Of a stretch of 64,000 nucleotides of DNA, positions 1 through 6,056 are shown in pieces. The translations under genes were made by a program, and so were the position numbers. The notes beneath the pieces were generated by a model that was given only the letters and a program-made list of their open reading frames with translations, was not told the DNA's origin and searched no databases. Source of the DNA: Halospina sp040196175 (GTDB lineage Bacteria > Pseudomonadota > Gammaproteobacteria > Pseudomonadales > Oleiphilaceae); contig NZ_JBEFNF010000010.1 in assembly GCF_040196175.1 (NCBI RefSeq), forward strand, positions 1-64,000, given 5' to 3'. How positions within the stretch are numbered: position 1 is the first letter of the stretch; the number at the start of each line of letters is the position of its first letter.

Positions 1-24
1 CTGGGTCAGTTGTCGGTATCCCAT
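1..24 (-). CDS. Possible IS30-family transposase, N-terminus only (runs off window)
   Basis: The minus strand reads ATG at 24..22 followed by MGYRQLTQ before the window edge. A start of the form M-x-Y-x-QLT is typical of IS30-family transposases, and a purine-rich stretch lies just upstream. Only eight residues are visible, so this is a suggestion. If right, an insertion sequence sits beyond the last integron cassette. Bases 25-160 hold no gene I can support and could include its terminal inverted repeat. Confidence 0.28.
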
Positions 25-160
25 CTGCTCTTCACTTTGGTCGGTAAAGGCGATGAGGGTACCGGCGGCGGCCCTCTTACCTCTACCCGGCTACACCAAA
101 GTGCTGCAGTTATTATCTGAATTCAGGAGTACAGCAAGAAAGACCGGAGTCTTTCGTCAT

Positions 161-210
161 GACACACGAGCGCAGCGGAAATTTTGTCCCTGTGCCTGCG
201 CTTGTTAAAT
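161..210 (-). repeat. Degenerate terminal attC site of the integron array
   Basis: Read on the minus strand, R'' is ATTTAAC (210..204), followed by AAGCGCAG and later CTGCGCTCG as candidate L arms. It ends in GTGTGTC (167..161) where GTTRRRY is expected. The R'' matches the start of its own cassette (TTAAAT at 983..978), as the last attC of an array should. The degenerate R' suggests a decayed end of the array. The TAA stop of the cassette gene lies inside R'', which is common in gene cassettes. Confidence 0.5.
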
Positions 211-963
211 TTTCCCTGCTACGGGCGAGAATATGGCGCGCGTACCATCCTCATGATCAAAAACATGACCACCAACTCTCTTGACCCGCAACTCTTCCAA
301 ACCTTTATCTATCTCTTCGATCTTATCTGGATTCGATTTATAAAGCGTTTTCTTAATCTTCTCTAGAGTTGTGTAAATAATGTCAGACATTAAATCCAGA
401 TGTTCATTTATGCCTGATAGTAGATTTACAGATCTCTGTGATAGATCATTGTTGTTAATATAATTAAGATGCAGCCCTCCCATATCGAATCTTACCGGGA
501 CGAAAGAAAGCACTTCTTCCTTTTGCTTATCGATATAGTCAATGCTGTGAGCCCCTAGCTTATGCCTGATATCACGGATTTCAAGCTTCTCCAGTCTATC
601 TCGGAAAGCAGACTGCTCTGCAAGCTGGCAAAGTTTACAAATAGTAAAAACAGCTTCTTGCTGGATGTATGTTGAATTCAAAGCCCCATACAATCTGAGG
701 TACTTCTCGCCGACTTCGTTGTACCTCGAAACACCTTCCATGCCAAATCTCAAAAAATGATCAAGCGATAAGGAAGTATCACCGATAAGATCCATTCCTG
801 AGCAGATAAAATTCCAATCTTTTCCGTCATTCAACTTCAGTGATCGCTTTGCATAGTCAGAGAACGACTCTTCTTCCTATGGGCCCTTGGCAAGTCGCCC
901 ATTAACAAGATCACGAAAGAAGTCTACATGATCATATAGTGCTTTCGCTTTGAGACTATGCAC
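205..963 (-). pseudogene. Cassette D: HEPN-motif protein gene interrupted by in-frame TAG
   Basis: Unrecognised gene filling integron cassette D. A GTG at 963 sits behind an AAGGAG ribosome-binding site just inside the cassette boundary, and the frame runs to the TAA at 205-207, inside attC R''. That gives 252 codons with one in-frame TAG at 879..877 (codon 29). The remaining open frame (834-205, TTG start, 209 residues) carries RHKLGAH at residues 133-139 of the full frame, an R-x4-6-H signature of HEPN domains, many of which are RNases. Reading-frame continuity on both sides of the TAG argues for a recent nonsense mutation, a base-call error or readthrough rather than old decay. No downstream start has a good ribosome-binding site. 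HEPN assignment rests on this motif and a helical-looking sequence only. Confidence 0.55.
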
Positions 964-977
964 GAATTCTCCTTGAA

Positions 978-1067
978 ATTTAACGCAGAGGTAGCCGGCG
1001 CCGGAGCGATAGCGGAGGGAACCAAAAGCGGTACGCTTTTGGCGTCCGGTTGACCGACTTGTTGTGT
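978..1067 (-). repeat. attC site between cassettes C and D
   Basis: Minus strand: R'' is ACACAAC (1067..1061) and R' is GTTAAAT (984..978), preceded by GC as in typical attC ends. The 90-bp interior contains an internal hairpin (CCAAAAGCG...CGCTTTTGG) between imperfect L arms. R'' is complementary to the first bases of cassette C (TTGTGT at 1927..1922), and R' gives the first bases of cassette D. This is the relation created when IntI inserts circular cassettes at G^TT. Confidence 0.8.
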
Positions 1068-1086
1068 GCTCGCGCCATTAGAAACG

Positions 1087-1875
1087 TCAAACCCTAAAAT
1101 TTTTACACCCGCGGCCCATAATGACGCTGGTTTCTCCAATAATCACGCCCGCGAGACAGCCTTCAGCCTTCCCTCCTGAAACCATAATCGTTGAATTATC
1201 TGGAGCCACCGCCTTAAAACCGCGATCTCTTACCCCTGAAATTCTCGCTCCTCGAAAGAGCATATCAATCTCTTCAACGATAAAAGCATTTGGCGGCTCT
1301 ACTCTAATTTTTAGAGCAACTTTCCGCTTTTCCTTCCTGACGGTAAATACATTTCCTGCAACGTCAATATCAAAATTATCCGTAGAGCCTTTCCATTCAT
1401 TATTATCTATTCTAAATATTTCTTGGTCTTCATCGTTATGAAAGATCCCTGAGATCTCAACCATTCCAGACTCATCGTTTCGGGTTAATCCCAAAACAGT
1501 TTCACCAAGTGCTTCGATTATAGTTGGGGTGTCTTTCCATTCGGTATCTCCAAAAACAACGATGGGCAGTTCCTGACCAGTATCGAAGAATTCAGACGCG
1601 AAGCCATCTTCAACGCACTTCGGTTTTTCGTTGTGGCGTATCACTTTCTCTTTAGACCAAACACCCCTAGTCACTTTGTCATGGCATGCTCCACACAATG
1701 CTGTGATCTTATTGGGATCGTGTTCTTGAGCTTCAGAAAACTCTGGATCAATATGTTCATATTGAATAATTGCTAAACCACATATCGCACACCCGAAACC
1801 ACAGCGCTGTCTTACCTCGCGTTTTACGGCCGCTGGAATATCCCGTGAGAGCCCGTGCTTGTTTTTATTTCCCAA
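1087..1875 (-). CDS. Cassette C: HNH endonuclease domain protein
   Basis: 262 residues with a TTG start at 1875 behind a GGGAGAA ribosome-binding site. The N-terminal third is an HNH (beta-beta-alpha metal) nuclease fold: a CAIC pair at residues 29-32, EHID at 40-43, then a CGACH knuckle at 61-65. The two CxxC pairs form the zinc-supported variant, and His41 is the likely catalytic histidine. The C-terminal ~180 residues, rich in beta-like segments, I do not recognise; they could be a target-recognition or sensor module. The gene fills one integron cassette and stops 20 bp before the attC R''. HNH proteins of this layout occur as restriction-like or defence nucleases; the target is unknown. 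HNH assignment is firm, the biological role is inference. Confidence 0.8.
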   Translation of the reverse strand: MGNKNKHGLSRDIPAAVKREVRQRCGFGCAICGLAIIQYEHIDPEFSEAQEHDPNKITALCGACHDKVTRGVWSKEKVIRHNEKPKCVEDGFASEFFDTGQELPIVVFGDTEWKDTPTIIEALGETVLGLTRNDESGMVEISGIFHNDEDQEIFRIDNNEWKGSTDNFDIDVAGNVFTVRKEKRKVALKIRVEPPNAFIVEEIDMLFRGARISGVRDRGFKAVAPDNSTIMVSGGKAEGCLAGVIIGETSVIMGRGCKNFRV

Positions 1876-1921
1876 CTTATTCTCCCGCGTTACTCAAAAA
1901 GATCCTTGATGGAACCATGAC

Positions 1922-1993
1922 ACACAACGCCCTGGCTTTGCGGCGCACCGGAGCGCCAGCGTAGGTGCGTCCGGCAACAGCCACTGGTTAGAT
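1922..1993 (-). repeat. attC site between cassettes B and C
   Basis: Minus strand: R'' is ATCTAAC (1993..1987) followed by CAGTGGC, and R' is GTTGTGT (1928..1922) preceded by GC; 72 bp. The interior folds around GGCGCTCC and GGTGCGCC. R'' is complementary to the start of cassette B (TTAGAT at 3532..3527), and R' supplies the start of cassette C. The cassette B stop codon lies 1 bp before R''. Confidence 0.85.
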
Positions 1994-1994
1994 T

Positions 1995-3512
1995 TCACTC
2001 ATCGTGTCCACGGATATACTCATGAGATGGAACGAACAGGGGCATTGAAATCCCATTCTTCTCTCCAGCAATCCTCTTTTCCCTAATGAGAACCATCTCC
2101 ACGAAATAAACAACAGCTGCGCGAGCAAGCTTCAACGTTTGAAATGACTCTTGCACGAACGACTCAAAGTCGAAATGCTCTACGCAACCTGATGCGCCTT
2201 TGGGGACTGACATGCCCATATCGTGAAGGACAGTAAATCGATGTGTCGAAGAGTTTCTCGAGCTTTGTTTTGCCCATAAAAATCCTTGCTCACTGGATAG
2301 ATCTCTTGAGATTTCAGTCAGCGCCAAAAGAGCCGGATTACCATTTTTGATTTCTAACTTGATAGCTGGATCTAGATCCCGTCTATTCTGTCCTTTCTTC
2401 GCCTTCGTAAACCAAGCAGTCTTCATCGACGCGTTCTTCGATCCACATACTCCAAGATACGATAGTGATGCCACAGATATTTTATCCAGTATATCCAGGG
2501 CGCTGCGTTGAGCCAAAGCCAGTGCCGATTCGTTTACACCGTAGCAAGCGTAATCAAGTGTGTCGTTATAATTCCCGGTCTCATTAAAACGCTTCTGATA
2601 GGCGTCAAAAAGTAGTTGGCGAGCCATAATAAAATAAGATTTTAGAATATTAACCATTGCAAATATTTCTGGAACTGCGGCTTCGTCTTCTATCGACGAG
2701 GTAACTGACGATATATTAATATCATCCCAGTATTTTGATTCGCGCGTGTGCGAATGGATATTCGGAGAAAGAGTCAAGTTGTTAGAAATGACAAATCCTT
2801 TATAATCATCAGGCTGGAAATCTAATTTTGGCCTTTCAGATGGTCGAATATCTTTTATGCCACCCAGAATCCCATTAACCCCATATTCACCAGCGTAGGC
2901 ATATATTCCTTCAATATTATTATTGACATGATAGGCTAGATGTTCGATTTCTTCTCTTAACAAATGGGGATCACCGATACCTTGACCTAGTGCATGCCTG
3001 AGCATTTTTAATGCTCCTGAGCTTGCTACCGCGTTTTGGGGGTTTTTCTCCATGGCTTTCGAATAGAAATCATAGGCTTCGACCCATCTATAAGAAGCCC
3101 AAAGAAGGTTTCCTAGGTTGGTAAAGGATTGAGATTGTGTATCTATCGATGCCTTCGAATCATTAGCTGATTTATAGAAGAGGCTCCGAGCTTCAAGCCG
3201 ATATTTTTCAGTGTTGCCATACCAACTATACCCGTCATGGGTTGCAGCCAGCGCAATAGCATGGAGGCCGTTCGCCAAATTGTAGTTTAGCTCCGAGTTG
3301 TCTTCGCATCTGTCGATGACATATCGAAAAATTTCAACTCCCTTGAGGATTGCCTCGGACTCTTTCGCTATCCCACCTGCATCAACCAGAATGGCTGCCT
3401 TCAACAAATCGACATTTACATTTCCAGAAAGGCTCAGTGCTTCACGGATAGCTTCATTAGGATTTTCATCCACCAAGCGATGAAGCCTATCTGCTTGTTC
3501 TGCTAATTCCAC
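1995..3512 (-). CDS. Cassette B: TPR-containing HEPN protein (LA2681-like)
   Basis: 505 residues with a GTG start at 3512 behind AGGAGG, 15 bp inside the cassette. The N-terminal ~200 residues look like TPR helices (for example the region around residues 110-170 with LGNLLWASYRW and AYDFYSKAMEKNP). The C-terminal third contains RNSSTH at residues 419-424, the R-N-x3-H HEPN motif, followed by VLHD. The order TPR then HEPN, and the size, fit what I recall of the LA2681-type HEPN family, which is found in defence contexts; a profile search is needed to confirm. HEPN domains with an intact RNxxxH usually act as metal-independent RNases. The gene occupies one integron cassette and is AT-rich relative to the chromosome, indicating transfer. 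Partner and trigger are unknown. Confidence 0.65.
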   Translation of the reverse strand: MELAEQADRLHRLVDENPNEAIREALSLSGNVNVDLLKAAILVDAGGIAKESEAILKGVEIFRYVIDRCEDNSELNYNLANGLHAIALAATHDGYSWYGNTEKYRLEARSLFYKSANDSKASIDTQSQSFTNLGNLLWASYRWVEAYDFYSKAMEKNPQNAVASSGALKMLRHALGQGIGDPHLLREEIEHLAYHVNNNIEGIYAYAGEYGVNGILGGIKDIRPSERPKLDFQPDDYKGFVISNNLTLSPNIHSHTRESKYWDDINISSVTSSIEDEAAVPEIFAMVNILKSYFIMARQLLFDAYQKRFNETGNYNDTLDYACYGVNESALALAQRSALDILDKISVASLSYLGVCGSKNASMKTAWFTKAKKGQNRRDLDPAIKLEIKNGNPALLALTEISRDLSSEQGFLWAKQSSRNSSTHRFTVLHDMGMSVPKGASGCVEHFDFESFVQESFQTLKLARAAVVYFVEMVLIREKRIAGEKNGISMPLFVPSHEYIRGHDE

Positions 3513-3526
3513 TTAGCCTCCTGAAA

Positions 3527-3602
3527 ATCTAACGCCGTGCGCAGCGGCCGGTTTGTGTAGCGAAGCGGAACAAATCGGTCCGACTGACGCTACTGGTTAG
3601 AT
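3527..3602 (-). repeat. attC site between cassettes A and B
   Basis: 76 bp. Minus strand: R'' ATCTAAC (3602..3596), then CAGTAGC, L'' around CAGTCGGACCG, a loop near TTCCGCTTCGC, L' around CGGCCGCTGCGC, then R' GTTAGAT (3533..3527) preceded by GC. R'' is complementary to the start of cassette A (TTAGAT at 4458..4453). The cassette A gene stops inside the site, 4 bp past R''. This is the clearest attC in the window. Confidence 0.88.
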
Positions 3603-4324
3603 GTTCTCGCCGCACGGGCCCTCTCGCGACTTTGAATTAAGTTATTTTCGTACTTCCTGTAGTCCCTTCTTTTTAAGTTAGTTCGGACTTGGTTTAAACG
3701 CCGAAAATGGTTATCAAAGTCTCTTTCAAAAGTTGCAGGGCTTACCACCAAATCATGGACTGCCTCTGCCAAATGCCCAACAAGCGCATATTTGAATTGA
3801 AGAGAGAGGAGGTTTTCTTGATTTATTAGCTGGTACTTTTCTGACTCAATAGAGGTCCCTTCATTATTGAATGGATAGACCCATTGTCCGTGTGCCAATT
3901 TATTTCGGATTTCGATTATGATCCTCAGTTCGTCGCTGAGAACTTCTTGGAGAGCATCTCTGCGCGCAGAGTGAGTCACACCTAGAGTCTGAGCATTGAG
4001 CGCCGCATGTCGAATATTGTGGTGCTTTCGAAAGGCTTGATCAACAGCTTCCTGCCACTGTTCGAGCTGAGAGGACTGGCCCTCTATGAATGCTCTTAAT
4101 TGGTCATCAAATCCGAATTCTTCGTGCAGGAGCTTTTTTAGACGTGTCTCGGCCCAGGCGCCTATCAAAAAGGCGTAAAGACGAAGCAAAGATTGGAGGC
4201 TTTTCTGTGGATCTTTTGAGGCTATTTCTGATTTGGCTAGACGGCTGGTGTGGCCCATCGCAAACTCCAGCTCACGAAGGTTAGCCACATGGTACTTATA
4301 TATTCTAGAAGGGCTTCTCGTCAT
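3590..4324 (-). CDS. Cassette A: HEPN-motif protein
   Basis: 244 residues from the ATG at 4324, chosen because GGAGG (4340..4336) lies 11 bp upstream; a TTG at 4342 extends the frame by six codons but overlaps that ribosome-binding site. Mostly helical. RNKLAHG at residues 140-146 matches the R-N-x3-H catalytic motif of HEPN RNases, with acidic Glu138 just before it. The C-terminus is basic (RRDYRKYENN, RERARAARTS). No antitoxin gene of the MNT nucleotidyltransferase type is next to it; instead the same cassette carries a tRNA-like sequence directly upstream. The last codons lie inside the attC site, as in many cassettes. A role as an RNase toxin or phage-defence effector is inferred from the motif and location only. 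Confidence 0.65.
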   Translation of the reverse strand: MTRSPSRIYKYHVANLRELEFAMGHTSRLAKSEIASKDPQKSLQSLLRLYAFLIGAWAETRLKKLLHEEFGFDDQLRAFIEGQSSQLEQWQEAVDQAFRKHHNIRHAALNAQTLGVTHSARRDALQEVLSDELRIIIEIRNKLAHGQWVYPFNNEGTSIESEKYQLINQENLLSLQFKYALVGHLAEAVHDLVVSPATFERDFDNHFRRLNQVRTNLKRRDYRKYENNLIQSRERARAARTSNQ

Positions 4325-4338
4325 TTGAATTACCACCT

Positions 4339-4367
4339 CCAAAGGCCACTCAGAGAATGACCTTTGG
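4339..4367 (-). promoter_or_regulatory. Inverted repeat linking tRNA-like 3' end to the HEPN ribosome-binding site
   Basis: On the minus strand CCAAAGG (4367..4361) can pair perfectly with CCTTTGG (4345..4339) across a 15-nt loop. The first arm shares CCAA (4367..4364) with the acceptor 3' strand of the tRNA-like element. The second arm shares two bases with the GGAGG ribosome-binding site (4340..4336) of the HEPN gene. The two foldings are mutually exclusive, so this could couple RNA folding to translation. Pairing is seen; regulation is inference. Confidence 0.4.
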
Positions 4368-4433
4368 CGGTGAGGATTCGAACCTCACAAATACTCTCCA
4401 GAAGGAGTGTGTTTTCCATTACACCATCGCCCA
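4363..4433 (-). tRNA. tRNA-like element inside integron cassette A
   Basis: Minus strand 4433..4363 resembles a 71-nt tRNA. The T arm is perfect (TGAGG, loop TTCGAAT, CCTCA). The D arm is GTGT, loop AATGGAAA with the conserved GG, then ACAC. The acceptor TGGGCGA/CCGCCAA pairs at five of seven positions, followed by an unpaired A. The anticodon arm is irregular: ACTC/GAGT enclose an eight-base loop CTTCTGGA, or a 4-bp CTCC/GGAG hairpin forms, and the segment between D and T arms is one or two bases short. No CCA is encoded. It may be a degenerate tRNA (Gln- or Glu-like loop), a tRNA mimic, or a regulatory leader. It lies between the cassette start and the HEPN gene. Confidence 0.5.
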
Positions 4434-4452
4434 TGATAAACCCTACTAAAAA

Positions 4453-4485
4453 ATCTAACGACCTACAACCTGAATACATCTAACA
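4453..4485 (-). other. attI-like integration site with two core repeats
   Basis: Minus strand GTTAGAT occurs twice as direct repeats, at 4485..4479 and 4459..4453. The downstream copy is the insertion point of cassette A, since its TTAGAT matches the R'' that ends that cassette. Paired core-like repeats beside the first cassette, next to the intI remnant, fit an attI site, which binds integrase at two direct repeats and lacks the attC hairpin. The outer limit of attI cannot be set by eye. Confidence 0.55.
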
Positions 4486-4650
4486 GAGATTAGTGTGCCG
4501 GCAGCGATATCCAATATCGTTGCCGGCTCAATAACTCCGCCTTCAGGCACGAACATCAACGCCCAAAGACCTTTTAAAAACAATAATCTATGTGAGGCAA
4601 GCTCGCTAGGTGTGTAATCGCTTGACCTCTCATTTTTGCTCATTCAATAA

Positions 4651-4670
4651 CACTGTATATGCAAACAGTG
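4651..4670. promoter_or_regulatory. LexA (SOS) box upstream of the intI remnant
   Basis: CTGTATATGCAAACAG with flanking CA and TG is a near-consensus gammaproteobacterial LexA operator, matching the boxes before imuA and lexA in this window. Integron integrase promoters are commonly SOS-controlled, and the box lies 17 bp before the ATG of the integrase remnant. It shows that the integron was once, and may still be, under LexA control. Confidence 0.8.
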
Positions 4671-4686
4671 CCGCAAGAAGAAAGCC

Positions 4687-4848
4687 ATGGTTCGGCAGAA
4701 GGCACGGCTACGTCTGAGGGAACAGTTCCGTGAACGCATTCGGGCCCAGCAAGCGATGGGCAGCAAAGAGATTGAAGGCGTTGTTGACCACGCTACCGCC
4801 CCGGCGGACTTTAGTCACCGACCGGTCAGATTAGCGCGGGAAAAATGA
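4687..4848 (+). pseudogene. intI: Remnant of an integron integrase gene (intI)
   Basis: A 53-codon frame, divergent from the cassettes, starts 17 bp after a LexA box. LREQFRERIRA (residues 10-20) resembles the SAM-like N-terminal start of IntI proteins, and MGSKEIE (24-30) resembles the M-G-x-K-E-V-E segment that in IntI lies about 35 residues further on, so an internal deletion is implied. A one-base shift just after KEIE restores ALLTTL, close to the family's AFLTHLA. Nothing after ~4850 looks like the catalytic R...HxxR...Y part. The position and orientation are exactly those of intI in an integron, which is the main support. The cassettes are therefore probably immobile unless integrase is supplied in trans. 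Bases 4849-4946 hold nothing I recognise. Confidence 0.45.
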
Positions 4849-4946
4849 TCGCGCCAATAGGTTACTGGTATCCGGGGTCCATTTCTGGAAGATGGCGCAC
4901 GTTCCTGCCATCACCGGGTCAACACGGTTCCATTTTGGATGGTAGC

Positions 4947-6056
4947 TCATTGGCCGACCAATGATGCAAGCAGATGCTGGTACTCTGGAACCACACGGCC
5001 CAGGCGGTAGCGCTCCGGCATCAGCGCCTCTGGCCCGGGGCGCGGGCGCGCCAGGACGGCCCTGACCCGCTCCGCTGCGGCCTGCCCTTCCTGGTCCGGG
5101 TCCGTTTCGTGGGATGCATAACGGAACGCCACCGGCACATACTCGGGATAGGCCAACCGGTCCGGCACAATGGGCACGCAGCCGGCTGCCATGGCTTCCT
5201 GAACCGCCAGCCCCTGGAAGTCGTGAAGCGCCGTGGACAGCACCATATCCGCGCTGCTTAGCAGCTCATCATAAGCCTCACGGCTCGTCACGTAGCCCAG
5301 GTTAACGAGCTGACCAGCAAATTCTTCCTTAATCCGGGCAAAGGCCTGGGGCGCATTCTGAAACCCCTCTCCCACCAGGCTCAGACGGAATGCCTGCCCC
5401 TGCTGGCGCAAGCCCCTGAGCAGGGCCAGCAACCGCTCAGGCCCTTTGTCGTACTCCCACCGGTGGTTCCAGACCAGATGGGGCACCTCCGGCCAGTCCT
5501 GGGAGCGCGCCGTAAACGCGGCGTCCGGCACGGGAACGGGAACCACCTGTGAGCGGGCCTCGATGGTCGCCAGGGCGGTTTTGGGCTTACGGTCGGGCAT
5601 GCGCTTCAGCAGCGCCCTGGCCCCCTCCAGAAAACTCCGCCGGTTCCATTCACTGTTGAACAGCACCCGGTCCGCGGCCAGCGCCGTATACAGGTTCACA
5701 ACACGGGGTTCATTGCTGGCAACCCGCTCCCGCTGCTCCGGGTAGGCAAATTGGTTCTCGTGGAAATAGACCACGGTGGGCGCCGCGGCCAGCCCCCGGT
5801 TCAGGCCCCGGACCACCGCCAGGTCCACCATGCTGGTCGCCAGCACGAGATCCGGGGGTTCCTGTAACTCCGGCGCGTCGTACCAGCTCAGGGGATTGCC
5901 CCGAATGCGCCAGCGGAAGTGGCGTGCTGGCAGCGTCAGGGTCCGCCAGTCGAATTCGGTAAGGGCGCCGGCCAGGCGCTCCCGCCACTGGCGATGGCTG
6001 GCGGCTTCGTAAGCGGACAGGCACAGCAGTCGCGGTCGGTCAGCGGCCATGGTCAT
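4947..6056 (-). CDS. tRNA-queuosine alpha-mannosyltransferase-like glycosyltransferase (DUF3524)
   Basis: 369 residues. The N-terminal domain has the family signatures CLSAYEAASHRQW (residues 12-24), LPARHFRWRIRGN (42-54) and HENQFAYP (99-106). The C-terminal half is a GT4-type Rossmann domain with GLAVQEAMAAG. This matches the DUF3524/GTDC1 family, whose characterised members transfer mannose from GDP-mannose to queuosine in tRNA-Asp; GT-B glycosyltransferase chemistry is firm, the substrate is by family. The ATG at 6056 overlaps the end of the upstream oxidoreductase gene by 17 bp (a second ATG at 6050 is possible), so it is translationally coupled as the last gene of a four-gene minus-strand operon. 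No signal peptide, so cytoplasmic. Confidence 0.75.
   Translation of the reverse strand: MTMAADRPRLLCLSAYEAASHRQWRERLAGALTEFDWRTLTLPARHFRWRIRGNPLSWYDAPELQEPPDLVLATSMVDLAVVRGLNRGLAAAPTVVYFHENQFAYPEQRERVASNEPRVVNLYTALAADRVLFNSEWNRRSFLEGARALLKRMPDRKPKTALATIEARSQVVPVPVPDAAFTARSQDWPEVPHLVWNHRWEYDKGPERLLALLRGLRQQGQAFRLSLVGEGFQNAPQAFARIKEEFAGQLVNLGYVTSREAYDELLSSADMVLSTALHDFQGLAVQEAMAAGCVPIVPDRLAYPEYVPVAFRYASHETDPDQEGQAAAERVRAVLARPRPGPEALMPERYRLGRVVPEYQHLLASLVGQ

Noticed and set aside
924..1139. 71-codon minus-strand frame over the cassette C/D junction
   Set aside because: It covers the attC site and the ends of two cassette genes; no ribosome-binding site and low-complexity composition.
4363..4433. 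tRNA-like element considered as an amber suppressor for the TAG in cassette D
   Set aside because: The candidate anticodon loop contains no CTA, so it cannot read TAG by normal pairing.
4455..4643. 62-codon minus-strand frame between the LexA box and attI
   Set aside because: It has no ribosome-binding site, starts 7 bp after the LexA box and ends exactly in the attI core, so it is more likely chance coding across attI, though an attI-leader peptide is possible.
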